Both the position numbers and the translations under genes were made by a program. A DNA stretch of 38,323 nt from Mycobacterium pinniadriaticum (GTDB lineage: Bacteria > Actinomycetota > Actinomycetes > Mycobacteriales > Mycobacteriaceae), in the NCBI RefSeq assembly GCF_026242045.1, contig NZ_JAPJDO010000049.1, forward strand, positions 1 to 38,323, given 5' to 3'. Under the pieces are notes generated by a model. The model made no database searches. It was not told the DNA's origin and worked only from the letters and a program-made list of their open reading frames with translations. Below are positions 8,280-16,798 of this stretch, piece after piece. The first letter of the stretch is position 1. Each line of letters opens with the position of its first letter.

Positions 8280-9047
8280 TCAGCCAAGCTTGACGCCGCC
8301 GCCATCGACTACGAGGACCTGGCCAGTGATGTAGCTGGACGCGTCACTGGCGAAGAAGAGCACTGGCCCGATCAGGTCATCGGTTCCACCGCGGCGCTTC
8401 AGACACTGGGTAGCCTCGAGCGAATCGAGGAGCTCGTCGCCGACGTTACTCAGCGTCGCCTCGGTCTCGATGATGCCCGGAGCAATCGCGTTGACCCGGA
8501 TGTTGGCGTCGCCGAAGTCGACGGCAAGAGCACGAGTGAGGCCATTCACAGCGGCCTTGGATGCGCAGTAATGCGACAACGCTGGGCCACCAAGATAGGC
8601 ACCAACCGAGGATTGGTTGATAATGGTCCCGCCACCACGACGTTCCATGACAGGTGCGACGGCACGGGCGACCAGCCAGGAACCCGTGAAATTGACTGAC
8701 TGCACCTTGTTCCAGAGCTCGAGGCTGATGTCCTCAGGGCTGTCGAACTCGAGTCCACCCCAGATCCCGGCGTTGTTCACCAGGATGTCCACACCGCCAA
8801 ATTGGGCCACAGTAGACGCGACCATGTTCGCGACGCTCTCCTCGTTGGCGACGTCGGTCTTGACGAAAAGCGCTACGCCGCCTTCTTTCTCGATGATTGC
8901 CGCCGTCTCAGCTCCGTTGACCTCATCCCACTCTGCGACGACGCACGAGGCACCTGCTTTGGCCAATGCTCGGGCGTACTCGCGACCAATGCCACGGCCC
9001 GCACCTGTGATGATCGCGACCTTGCCGGTGATGCCATCCACTGCCAC
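8280..9047 (-). CDS. Short-chain dehydrogenase/reductase (SDR)
   Basis: A 255-residue classical SDR. It has the nucleotide-binding TGAGRGIG at 14-21, NNAG at 91-94 and the catalytic S147, Y160 and K164 (YCASK), with the C-terminal GQVLVVDGG ending typical of the family. It oxidises an alcohol or reduces a ketone with NAD(P). The start is set by AAGGAG six bases before a GTG at 9047. The frame is open for 188 codons further upstream, but that stretch lies inside the acyl-CoA ligase gene and has no SDR character. The acidic residue after the second strand (E39) favours NAD(H). Role inferred: side-chain or ring hydroxyl oxidation in the operon's pathway. Confidence 0.93.
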   Translation of the reverse strand: MAVDGITGKVAIITGAGRGIGREYARALAKAGASCVVAEWDEVNGAETAAIIEKEGGVALFVKTDVANEESVANMVASTVAQFGGVDILVNNAGIWGGLEFDSPEDISLELWNKVQSVNFTGSWLVARAVAPVMERRGGGTIINQSSVGAYLGGPALSHYCASKAAVNGLTRALAVDFGDANIRVNAIAPGIIETEATLSNVGDELLDSLEATQCLKRRGGTDDLIGPVLFFASDASSYITGQVLVVDGGGVKLG

Positions 9048-9090
9048 GTTGAACTCCTTCTGGGTTTGGTTATTAGTCGGAACTGGGTGA

Positions 9091-10701
9091 TCAACGTGCG
9101 ACAACAAATCCAGCGGCATCCCGATCCCAATCACGGTCGGTGACACCATGCTCTTTGAGCTTGAACTTCTGCACCTTGCCGGTCGGGGTGCGCGGGAATC
9201 CCTCCACAAACTCGATATAGCGAGGGACGAGGTAGTAGGGCGCATTGTGAGCGATGAACAGTGCGATGTCCTCGGCCGTCGCGATCTCGCCTTCGCGGAG
9301 CAGGACACAAAGCTTGGGTTCGTCCTCGAATTCGAGTTCTTGACTCTTGACCCCGTAGACCACCGCCTCCGCCACTGCGGGATGGCGGGAAACAAGACAC
9401 TCGATCTCGAACGAGGAAATGTTTCGTCCCTTGTAACGCATGAAATCGTGCTTGCGATCGACGAAGAACAGCTCGCCATCCTCGTCAAACCGACCCAAGT
9501 CACCGCTGTGGTACCAAAGGTTCCGAAACGCCTTGAGCGTTGCCTCAGGTTGTCCGAAGTACCCCGAAAAGATGACACCAGGTCGTTTCGGACGAATGCA
9601 GATTTCGCCAACCTGCCCTACCGGGACCTCTTCGTCGTTGTCGTCGAGCGCGCGAACATCGAGATCGTCGCGCGGTGTGCCGCACGAACCCGGCTTGTAT
9701 AAGCGCCCTCGGTGGGTGATCGACCAGGGCATGACTTCGCTCTGCCCGAATCCTTGCCATACATAGTCCACACCGAATCGCCGTCGGAACTCTGCAGCTG
9801 CATCGGGCGGGATTGGAATCAGGCCTGCTACCCGGACGTTGTTGTTCAGATCTGATTCAGACGGCTTCTGCTGAAGCAGATGCATGTGCATCGCCCCGAG
9901 TGTGAAGATTTGCGTGGCCTCATATTTCCGGCACCTGTTCCAGAAGTCGCTGACCGAGAACCGCGGATCGATGGCGCACTGCGTTCCACTTACCAGCGAT
10001 GCGTAGAGGCTTGTCACCCAGGCCCCGGAGTTGTACATCGGAACACAGCAGTAGAAGACGTCACCTTCCGCTGTGTCATAGCCTCGTGCCATCGTGAGCG
10101 CACCAGCCAACCAGGCGCTGTGACTCTGACAGACGCCTTTGGACCGGCCTGTGGTACCAGATGTCCACATGACAGCACTCGTGCTGAAACAGTTTGCCGT
10201 CGAAGGGAGTTCGGGAATACCTTGGCCGGCGGCCAATTCCTCCCAGCTGAGCACACCGGCCGGGACGGGTACATCATCCGGACAGGGACCATTGACGACG
10301 ATGTAGTCGAATGGCACATCGTTCAGGTCGAGAACCCTTGGCAGGTACGCCGCGTCCACTACTAGAACACGTGCGCGTCCATCTGCGAATGTATCGGCCA
10401 ACCACTGGCCCTTGTAGGCGGTATTGGTCGGACTCCAGATCGCTCCAGCCTTGTTCACCCCGAATGTCGTCTGGGCCAATTCCAAGGAGTTCTCCATGAG
10501 AATCGCGACTGTGTCACCGATCTCCACGCCGAGTTGTTTCAGCCCTGCACCAATGGCGTTGGCACGAGAGTTAATCTCCCCATAGGAGAGGCAGCGATCG
10601 TCGAAACGCAGGAACACGTCGTCACCAACGTGGTCAGCCTGGTCGCGCAAGATATCACCGATCACCAGCCCCGAGGTAACGCTCGGATCTATCCATCGCA
10701 T
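9091..10701 (-). CDS. Acyl-CoA ligase (AMP-forming, FadD/ANL family)
   Basis: A 536-residue adenylate-forming ligase that joins a carboxylic acid to CoA at the cost of ATP. The P-loop A3 motif WTSGTTGRSKG lies at 179-189, followed by GFGQSE (A5), WYHSGDLG (A7), VDRKHDFMRYKGRNIS (A8 hinge) and the C-terminal catalytic K509 in PTGKVQKF (A10). All expected catalytic residues are present. The family includes crotonobetaine/carnitine-CoA-ligase-like enzymes, which this resembles in the hinge region. Its ATG at 10701 has only a weak Shine-Dalgarno. It is 68 bases downstream of the P450 gene and 43 bases upstream of the SDR, within the long operon. The acid it activates is unknown. Confidence 0.92.
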   Translation of the reverse strand: MRWIDPSVTSGLVIGDILRDQADHVGDDVFLRFDDRCLSYGEINSRANAIGAGLKQLGVEIGDTVAILMENSLELAQTTFGVNKAGAIWSPTNTAYKGQWLADTFADGRARVLVVDAAYLPRVLDLNDVPFDYIVVNGPCPDDVPVPAGVLSWEELAAGQGIPELPSTANCFSTSAVMWTSGTTGRSKGVCQSHSAWLAGALTMARGYDTAEGDVFYCCVPMYNSGAWVTSLYASLVSGTQCAIDPRFSVSDFWNRCRKYEATQIFTLGAMHMHLLQQKPSESDLNNNVRVAGLIPIPPDAAAEFRRRFGVDYVWQGFGQSEVMPWSITHRGRLYKPGSCGTPRDDLDVRALDDNDEEVPVGQVGEICIRPKRPGVIFSGYFGQPEATLKAFRNLWYHSGDLGRFDEDGELFFVDRKHDFMRYKGRNISSFEIECLVSRHPAVAEAVVYGVKSQELEFEDEPKLCVLLREGEIATAEDIALFIAHNAPYYLVPRYIEFVEGFPRTPTGKVQKFKLKEHGVTDRDWDRDAAGFVVAR

Positions 10702-10769
10702 GGATTGTTCTCACTTCCCTCGAAATGTGAGCCCGACGAACGTGGGCAGGTCGTCGCGGCAGGATTAAC

Positions 10770-11999
10770 TCAGAAGGTGATGGGCAGTTTCGAGATGGCG
10801 AACACCAGAGCGGAGTCTGGGTAGCGCTCCATCGAGCGCCCTGGAGCGAGCTGGTAGTTAGGCAGCCTGCCGATGAATTCGCATAGCGCAGCCGTCACTA
10901 TCACTCGCGCGAGGTTAGAACCGATGCATCGATGCAGTCCCACACCAAATGACATATGTGGGTTAGCATCTCGGTCCAGGTCGAGTTGCTCGGGATCGGC
11001 GAATTTGGCCGGGTCACGGTTGGCGGACGCCCAAAGTAACCAAACCTTTTCACCCGCCTTGAGCTGATGGCCGCCGAGTTCGGTGTCGTGCACCACAGTC
11101 CGGGCGAGCCCCTGGACAGGTGCCTCGTAGCGAAGGATCTCCTCCAGCGCCGCATCAAGCGCGTCCGGATCCTCAAGGAGACGTTCGCGCTCAGCGGGGC
11201 GGTCCGCCAGGTGATACAGCGCGCTGGCGATCGTCGAGCCGGTTGTGTCGAGCCCGCCGAACAGCATCAGCAGCGCCATATCCAGCATTTCTTCGTCATT
11301 GATCAGGCCATCTCGTTCGGCGCGCCCGAGGATGCTCAGAATGTCGTCACCCGTCAGCCCTTCCTCGACGCGTTGCTCATACGCTTCGGCAATCGCCGCG
11401 CACACCTCGGTTATCAGCTCGACTGCGCGATCGAGATCTACCGCGGACTGATGAACTCCGTAGTGGATTCGTTCGAGGAACCACTCCCACCGCGAGTCAT
11501 CCATGCCGAGCAGCCGCAGGGTGACCCGCGCCGGGAGCGCCACCGCGAACTCGGCTGCGGCATCTACTTCGCCGCGGTCAATGAAGCCATCCACTAGTTC
11601 TGCAGTGATGGACTCGATCATCGGTTGGTAGCGGCGAGCTGCACCTGGCGAGAACAACGGGTTGAGCAATTTGCGATACACCTGCAGGCGCGGCGGGTCG
11701 GACTCGATCGGCAGCAGTGGACGCGACTGACCCGCGGGTGGCAATGCGACCCCTTCGCCTGAACAGAAGGTCGCGTCGTCGAGTGCGACACGCTGAACAA
11801 GGTCGTAGCTCGAGATGACCCAAAACCCGCCCCATGCGTCGGTCCAAGTCATCCCGCCCGCCGCGCGGAGTTCCGCGTACTTGGGATAAGGGTCTGCGGC
11901 GATTTCCGCGCTGTGATGGTCAAACGGGCAAGTCACCGCCGCACGCGAGGCGGGCTCGGCCGGACGTTCGTCATGGATCGTCACTACGTGCTCCTTCAT
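10770..11999 (-). CDS. Cytochrome P450
   Basis: A 409-residue soluble bacterial P450. The I-helix oxygen-binding motif is GGLDTT (248-253), the K-helix ExxR is E287 to R290, and the heme loop is FGVGLHRCIG at 351-360 with thiolate C358. The length and short N terminus are typical of class I bacterial P450s. The chosen ATG at 11999 overlaps the ferredoxin stop by four bases (ATGA); the frame extends upstream but only through the ferredoxin gene. The coupled ferredoxin is its probable electron donor. It presumably hydroxylates a hydrophobic substrate as an entry step for the alcohol and aldehyde dehydrogenases downstream. I cannot assign a CYP family number. Confidence 0.95.
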   Translation of the reverse strand: MKEHVVTIHDERPAEPASRAAVTCPFDHHSAEIAADPYPKYAELRAAGGMTWTDAWGGFWVISSYDLVQRVALDDATFCSGEGVALPPAGQSRPLLPIESDPPRLQVYRKLLNPLFSPGAARRYQPMIESITAELVDGFIDRGEVDAAAEFAVALPARVTLRLLGMDDSRWEWFLERIHYGVHQSAVDLDRAVELITEVCAAIAEAYEQRVEEGLTGDDILSILGRAERDGLINDEEMLDMALLMLFGGLDTTGSTIASALYHLADRPAERERLLEDPDALDAALEEILRYEAPVQGLARTVVHDTELGGHQLKAGEKVWLLWASANRDPAKFADPEQLDLDRDANPHMSFGVGLHRCIGSNLARVIVTAALCEFIGRLPNYQLAPGRSMERYPDSALVFAISKLPITF

Positions 12000-12193
12000 C
12001 GATTCTCGAGGATGATTGCCCGCTCGGGACACGCTCGCGCTGCGCGATCGACCTTGCGCTCGACGTCGGCCGGCACGTGGGTAACCAGGACAACGGCGTG
12101 GCCGTCCTCTTCGCGCGCCGCGAACACCTCCGGCGCGATCTTGCTGCAGCGCGCATGCCCCTGACAACGATCCGCGTCAACGCGTACTTCCAC
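11996..12193 (-). CDS. 3Fe-4S ferredoxin partner of the P450
   Basis: A 65-residue ferredoxin with the single-cluster pattern CxxHxxC (C10, H13, C16) and CP (C54). The second cysteine of a normal 4Fe-4S motif is replaced by His, which is the hallmark of the P450-associated mycobacterial and streptomycete 3Fe-4S type. It starts with a GTG at 12193 that has AAAGG eight bases upstream and ends in a four-base ATGA overlap with the P450. It is the first gene of the long minus-strand operon and faces the LuxR-type regulator across a 224-base gap. It carries single electrons from a ferredoxin reductase, not encoded next to it, to the P450. Confidence 0.93.
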   Translation of the reverse strand: MEVRVDADRCQGHARCSKIAPEVFAAREEDGHAVVLVTHVPADVERKVDRAARACPERAIILENR

Positions 12194-12417
12194 TTGTCGG
12201 CCTTTCGATCACATCCCGCCTGCTGGAGATCGGGATACCAACGGCTCCGCGGGCTAATTCGCCAAAAGATTAAACTCATTATTTGGATGCTGTCAAGGTC
12301 TGGATCCAACCGCCAACACCGTCTCGAAACCCGCCGGTGTTCGTCTTCGGCGGCGCCCCGACGTACAATGGTGCTCGGTCATGCCATGCACATCGGAATC
12401 TCAGAAAGCATCGCCGC
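12194..12417 (+). promoter_or_regulatory. Divergent promoter region, ferredoxin-P450 operon / LuxR regulator
   Basis: A 224-base gap separates the diverging ferredoxin and LuxR-type genes. It includes an AT-rich island in otherwise GC-rich DNA (about 12264-12290, with TAAACTCATTATTTGGA), the likely place for -10 elements on one or both strands. A TTG-started extension of the regulator would cross this region, but its coding quality is poor and its predicted residues look unlike the family. The layout suggests that the regulator controls the operon from here. No clear long inverted repeat was seen. Confidence 0.5.
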
Positions 12418-14751
12418 GTGACAGGTACGTCGTCGCGACTCGGTAATCTTCCGGTCGAGTCGAGTAGCTTTGTTGGTCGCCGCGGCGAGCTTGCAGATGT
12501 CAAGCGCCTGCTATCAGTTGGGCGACTCGTCACCATTACCGGATTCGGTGGTGTCGGCAAGACTCGACTGGCGCTGCGTGCCGCTTCGGAACTGCAGCGC
12601 GATTTTCCTGATGGCGTGTGGGTTGCCGAGCTGGGAGCGGTGAGCGACCCGGGTCTCGTCACCCAGACAGTGCTTGACGCGCTTGGGATACGGGACCGGT
12701 CGACTCGCGCCCCCTCGGTGGTGCTCTCGGAGTTCGTGGCCAAGCGGCGTCTTCTCTTGGTCATCGACAACGCCGAGCACGTCATCGATTCCGTCGCCGT
12801 ACTAGCGCACAACCTCTTGTCGACTTCAGCCGATCTGCGCATCCTCACGACAAGCCGTCAACCCCTGTGCATAACGGCCGAGCATGTCTACACATTGGCC
12901 CCGCTGAGCCTCCCCGAACCTGACCAGCCGATTCCCACGGGCAGCGCCGAGGCCTACGGCGCCGTGTTGCTCTTTCGCGATCGGGCCGTGGCCGCGCAGC
13001 CAGACTTCAAGATCACCGCCGCCAACGAAGCAGCTGTCGTACGCCTCTGCCAGGAACTCGACGGGGTGCCCCTGGCAATCGAATTGGCAGCGGTTCGGCT
13101 GCGCGCGCTAACGGTGACCGAACTCCTGGCACGCCTCGACGACCGCTACCGGATCCTGACTGGCGGAAGCAGGACCGCACTTCAACGCCACCAGACACTA
13201 CGAGCCACTGTCGACTGGAGCTTCGACCTTTGTTCAGCCGAGGAGAAATCAATATGGGCCCGCCTCTCGGTGTTCGTCGGCGGATTCACTCTGCCCGCCG
13301 CCGAGGCCGTCTGTTCTGATATGGATATGGGCGTCGAGCACGTCCTTGACCTCATTGCAGCCTTGGTCGACAAGTCGATCATCATCAAAGACGACAAGTC
13401 TGGTCGAACGCGATACCGAATGCTGGCAACGATTCGCGAATACGGGCGCGACCGGCTCCGCGAATCTGAGCTGCTTCATGCCTCGCAGCTCAGATTCGTG
13501 GCTTGGTATGCGCAACTTGTCGATCAGGCTAACGCTGACTGGGCCAGCCCACGCCAGCTCGGATGGTTCCATACGCTCAGCGCAGAACATGCCAACCTCA
13601 GAGCTGCTTTGGAGTACTGCCTGGCCGATCCAGACCATCGCAACATCGGTCTTCGGATGGCTGGGGGTCTTTGGCCATATTGGATTCCGGCCGGCTTCCT
13701 CGCCGAAGGCGCCCGCTGGCTGGACCGGTTCTTGAGCAGCGATTCGCAGACGACAGCCATCCAGGGGAGGGCCTTGTGGGTCCGCAGCCTCATCGCCGTC
13801 GAGCAAGGCGATCCCACCGCAGCTGCCGCAAACGCTGCGGAATGTCGGGCGCTGGCCAGCGCACTCAACGACCAGAAACTTGCCGCGCACGCGGCCGAAC
13901 TATCCGGCTTTGTCGCCTTCATGGGCGGCGACATGCAGCAAATGGAGAAGCATCTCAAAGCAGCTGCGTCACTGTTCGAAGCGACCGAAGGGGATAAAGG
14001 TACGCTCGCCGTCCTCACCCTCGTCGGGCTCGGCTGCTCACTGAGCTTTCAGTCCCTGACCAAAGAAGCCATTTCAGCCCTCGAGCAATCCTTGGCCACT
14101 ACAACAATCACCGGAGACCTGTGGAGCCGTTCCTGGGCCCAAATCTTTCTCGGACTCGCGCACCTGCTTGCGGGCGACGCGCTGATCGCGATGGAGCAAC
14201 TAAGCGCAGCGCTTCGCATCAAGCGGGAGTTCGACGACACGTTCGGCATCGCGGTCGGAATCGAATTGATTGCTTGGTGTCTCGTCGAGACAGGCGAGGC
14301 CGAGCGCGCCGCTCGGTTCTTGGGCGCCCTCGGCAACATGTGGCCGACGATCGGTGTGCCATTGTTGAGCTCGCCGCAGTTGTCGGAACTGCACACGATA
14401 TACCTCGATCGGATTACCGGGCAGATCGGGGCAACAACGCTGGCATCCCAACTGGCCCAAGGCGCCGAGATCTCGATTTCGGAGCTTGTAGAGCTTGCTG
14501 TGACTGGCATTTCACAGGAGGAGCCCCGTTCGACGGGCGATACGTCCGGCGGCCTGACGAGCCGGCAGCTTGAGATCGCCGACCTCGTGGCCGCTGGCTT
14601 ATCGAACAAGCAGATCGCTGCCCGACTGTTCATCTCTCCACGAACCGCGGAGGGCCATGTTGAACGGATCCTCTCACGATTGGAACTCACTTCCCGCACT
14701 CAACTCGCGGCTTGGGTTGTGGCGAACCGACCATCCCGCGCATCCCATTGA
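12418..14751 (+). CDS. LuxR-family regulator with NB-ARC/AAA-like ATPase domain
   Basis: A roughly 777-residue regulator of the large mycobacterial ATPase-LuxR type. Numbered from the GTG at 12418, the Walker A is GFGGVGKT at 42-49 and the Walker B region LLLVIDNAEH at 112-121, followed by a winged-helix-like segment, a long helical TPR-like middle part, and a C-terminal LuxR HTH beginning GGLTSRQLEIADLVAAGLS and ending near the stop. Such proteins are signal-gated switches: ATP and an inducer act on the ATPase and repeat parts, and the HTH binds DNA. The frame opens earlier at a TTG (12283), but family members start close to the GNLPVESSSFVGR segment, favouring 12418. It is divergent from the P450 operon and is its most likely regulator. 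Confidence 0.9.
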   Translation: MTGTSSRLGNLPVESSSFVGRRGELADVKRLLSVGRLVTITGFGGVGKTRLALRAASELQRDFPDGVWVAELGAVSDPGLVTQTVLDALGIRDRSTRAPSVVLSEFVAKRRLLLVIDNAEHVIDSVAVLAHNLLSTSADLRILTTSRQPLCITAEHVYTLAPLSLPEPDQPIPTGSAEAYGAVLLFRDRAVAAQPDFKITAANEAAVVRLCQELDGVPLAIELAAVRLRALTVTELLARLDDRYRILTGGSRTALQRHQTLRATVDWSFDLCSAEEKSIWARLSVFVGGFTLPAAEAVCSDMDMGVEHVLDLIAALVDKSIIIKDDKSGRTRYRMLATIREYGRDRLRESELLHASQLRFVAWYAQLVDQANADWASPRQLGWFHTLSAEHANLRAALEYCLADPDHRNIGLRMAGGLWPYWIPAGFLAEGARWLDRFLSSDSQTTAIQGRALWVRSLIAVEQGDPTAAAANAAECRALASALNDQKLAAHAAELSGFVAFMGGDMQQMEKHLKAAASLFEATEGDKGTLAVLTLVGLGCSLSFQSLTKEAISALEQSLATTTITGDLWSRSWAQIFLGLAHLLAGDALIAMEQLSAALRIKREFDDTFGIAVGIELIAWCLVETGEAERAARFLGALGNMWPTIGVPLLSSPQLSELHTIYLDRITGQIGATTLASQLAQGAEISISELVELAVTGISQEEPRSTGDTSGGLTSRQLEIADLVAAGLSNKQIAARLFISPRTAEGHVERILSRLELTSRTQLAAWVVANRPSRASH

Positions 14752-14775
14752 GGAAGCACGTACGCCTAGAAACCG

Positions 14776-15240
14776 TCAGGTTGCAAGCTCCACCCCCGCT
14801 CGCTCTCCTGAAATGCTCACGGCTACTTGGCCGCGGGCACATGGTTGGCCGTCGCCTCTGAGAACCACGACTTCGGAGAAGTGGATTCGACCGCCGCGCT
14901 TGACACAATGGCCCCGCGCCGTTAAATCACCGGCCGCCACCGAAAGGTAGTTGAGGGCAAGCGATACGGTCGACGAACGGCTGCCCTTTGCATAGTCGTG
15001 CCCCGCCATCACAGCACCCACACCCGCTGTGTCAACCAATGCCGCAACAACGCCACCATGGAAGACACCGTCGTGCGCCGACAGCTGCTCGCTGTACGGC
15101 AGCCGGATTTCCACCAGGTCGGGCCGCCATGTCACGATGTGCAAACCACATAAAGCGTTGAATTTGACCCCGTGTTCCCAGTGACGTCTGAAGAATTCGC
15201 GTCTGCGGCGCTGTTCATCTTCGTTCAGTGTCTTGGTCAC
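14776..15240 (-). CDS. PaaI-type hot-dog acyl-CoA thioesterase
   Basis: A 154-residue thioesterase of the PaaI/YbgC-like hot-dog family, hydrolysing acyl-CoA to free acid and CoA. The signature is in DGVFHGGVVAALVDTAG, with the HGG turn and the Asp of the central helix, followed by the STVSLALNYLSVA strand. It has an extended charged N-terminal helix (about residues 6-24). The GTG start at 15240 is preceded by GGAAGG. It is convergent with the LuxR gene and is followed upstream by the reductase gene on the same strand. A role in releasing trapped CoA from dead-end intermediates is the usual inference. It is distinct from the related thioesterase at 29494. Confidence 0.88.
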   Translation of the reverse strand: MTKTLNEDEQRRRREFFRRHWEHGVKFNALCGLHIVTWRPDLVEIRLPYSEQLSAHDGVFHGGVVAALVDTAGVGAVMAGHDYAKGSRSSTVSLALNYLSVAAGDLTARGHCVKRGGRIHFSEVVVLRGDGQPCARGQVAVSISGERAGVELAT

Positions 15241-15331
15241 CGTGCGGTTCCTTCCTCAACTGCTACGAGCACTTTCGGCTCGTCACCATCTGGGCCTGAA
15301 CGGGCAGTGAGCGAAAATGCCCCGGCTCGGC

Positions 15332-16393
15332 TCATGGATACGAAATGGAGACTGACGATGTGACCGGCACCGCCTGGCAGGCGAGAATCAATCCACTAGC
15401 GATGTCTTCGGCATCGAGAATCTCGTTGTGTAGCATTTCGACCTCGCCCGAGACAAGGTTGCAGGCGCACGCACTGCAGCTGCCCTCTCGACACGAGTAC
15501 GGTGCATCTAACCCGTTCTGCAACAACACATCCAGCAGAACAGCTCCTCGGGGCCATGCGAGGACGCAATTGCTCCCCTCGAAGTCCACAGTTAATTGTG
15601 TCTGAGCTCCTTCTACCTGAGCCATCTCACCATGCGCCGGAGCGGACGCAATCTCAAACGGGTTTCCCACAAGTGAGACGAACCGCTCCTTGTGGATCCG
15701 GTCGCCTTGCACCCCCAATTCGTGCAGCGCCAACGTAGCGCAGTCCATATACGGTGCAGGGCCGCATACAAAGATGTCACGCTCGGCGAATGGTGCCAGT
15801 AGCTCCCGCAATCCCTCAACTGTGGGTATCCCACGCTCGGACTCGAGCCAGTGGTAAACCCTAACCCGTGACCCGTACTGCCGTGTCAGGCTGTCGAGTT
15901 CGCGGCCAAAGATGACGCTGCCCACATCGCGGTTGGCGTAGACCAACGCAACTTGGCCGGCATGGTCCCATAGTGCGGACTTCAGGATGGACATCAGTGG
16001 TGTGATCCCACTGCCACCAGCAACCAGCAGCAGGTCCCGATCAAATGACCGTGGTGTGAACACCCCGGCCGGCTTCAGAACTTCGAGTTCTGTCCCGGCG
16101 CGCACGTTGTCACACAACCAGTTCGACCCATACCCACCGGGGACACGTTTGACAGTGATGGTCAATGGCTCCGACTCGGGCGACGCACTCGATATCGAGT
16201 AACACCGCGCGACGGATCCGACCGAACTGCTTGGAATCTTGACTATGAGGAACTGACCCGGGAGATGCACGACGACGTCGACCTGCTCGGGAGCGACATC
16301 GAATACGAATGAACAGGCATCTGGGGTCTCCGTCACGACCTCGCGGACGCGTAGCCGGTGCACTGCACCAGACTGTCCCTTCGATTCACTCAC
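15332..16393 (-). CDS. KshB-like oxygenase reductase (FAD, NAD, plant-type 2Fe-2S)
   Basis: A 353-residue electron-transfer protein of the PaaE/HmpA/KshB type. Domains in order: FAD-binding barrel with RCYSISS at 63-69, NAD(P)-binding domain with GGSGITP at 126-132 and CGPAPYMD at 210-217, and a C-terminal plant-type ferredoxin with C301, C306, C309 and C339. Electrons flow NAD(P)H to FAD to 2Fe-2S to an oxygenase. The GTG at 16393 has AAAGGA about ten bases upstream and gives the family length; the frame runs 11 codons further upstream. It is the natural partner of the Rieske oxygenase at 4179, although the two genes are about 10 kb apart. It might also serve the P450's ferredoxin, but that is less usual. 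Confidence 0.92.
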   Translation of the reverse strand: MSESKGQSGAVHRLRVREVVTETPDACSFVFDVAPEQVDVVVHLPGQFLIVKIPSSSVGSVARCYSISSASPESEPLTITVKRVPGGYGSNWLCDNVRAGTELEVLKPAGVFTPRSFDRDLLLVAGGSGITPLMSILKSALWDHAGQVALVYANRDVGSVIFGRELDSLTRQYGSRVRVYHWLESERGIPTVEGLRELLAPFAERDIFVCGPAPYMDCATLALHELGVQGDRIHKERFVSLVGNPFEIASAPAHGEMAQVEGAQTQLTVDFEGSNCVLAWPRGAVLLDVLLQNGLDAPYSCREGSCSACACNLVSGEVEMLHNEILDAEDIASGLILACQAVPVTSSVSISYP

Positions 16394-16426
16394 CGCGATG
16401 ACATCCTTTCGATGCGCAGGACGCAC

Positions 16427-16798
16427 ATACCGATTTAGTGCAATAGTTTAGTTATATGACGCCGACGGCGCCCAGCGCAAACGGTCGTGCAATCCATCCC
16501 GTGCCGCTGCGTTTCGAGCTCTTCCGGCAGGTGTGGCCGTGGCGGCCATGGCGGCGTGCCAGGTTTGGCATGGGCCTGTTGATCGACCGGGGCCGGTCGA
16601 GGGGCGCGCAACGACTGTCGCCGATTCCATCCACGCGCGGCACCTGTTACGACGCGCCAGGGGGACATGCCTGCACCACGCCACGTAGACGGTCAGGATC
16701 TGAGACCAGCCGGATTCGAGCTTGAAGAAGCCGCTTGGCGCCCGCGCCTCGCCCGGGGTACAGTTATATCGCTCATTTATTTAACCTTTTGGAGAACC
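16427..16798. promoter_or_regulatory. Divergent intergenic region with palindrome and AT-rich patches
   Basis: The gap between the reductase and the acyl-CoA dehydrogenase is about 400 bases with no convincing gene. It is bounded by two AT-rich patches that each carry AGTTATAT (16450-16457 and 16762-16769), the second followed by a CTCATTTATTT stretch; they lie close to the two start codons and are the likely promoters. Midway is a perfect palindrome, TCGACCGG-GG-CCGGTCGA (16583-16600), a possible operator. Small open frames here look random. Confidence 0.5.

Noticed and set aside
9048..9611. Long N-terminal extension of the SDR
   Set aside because: It lies within the acyl-CoA ligase gene, and AAGGAG precedes the GTG at 9047 that gives the normal SDR start.
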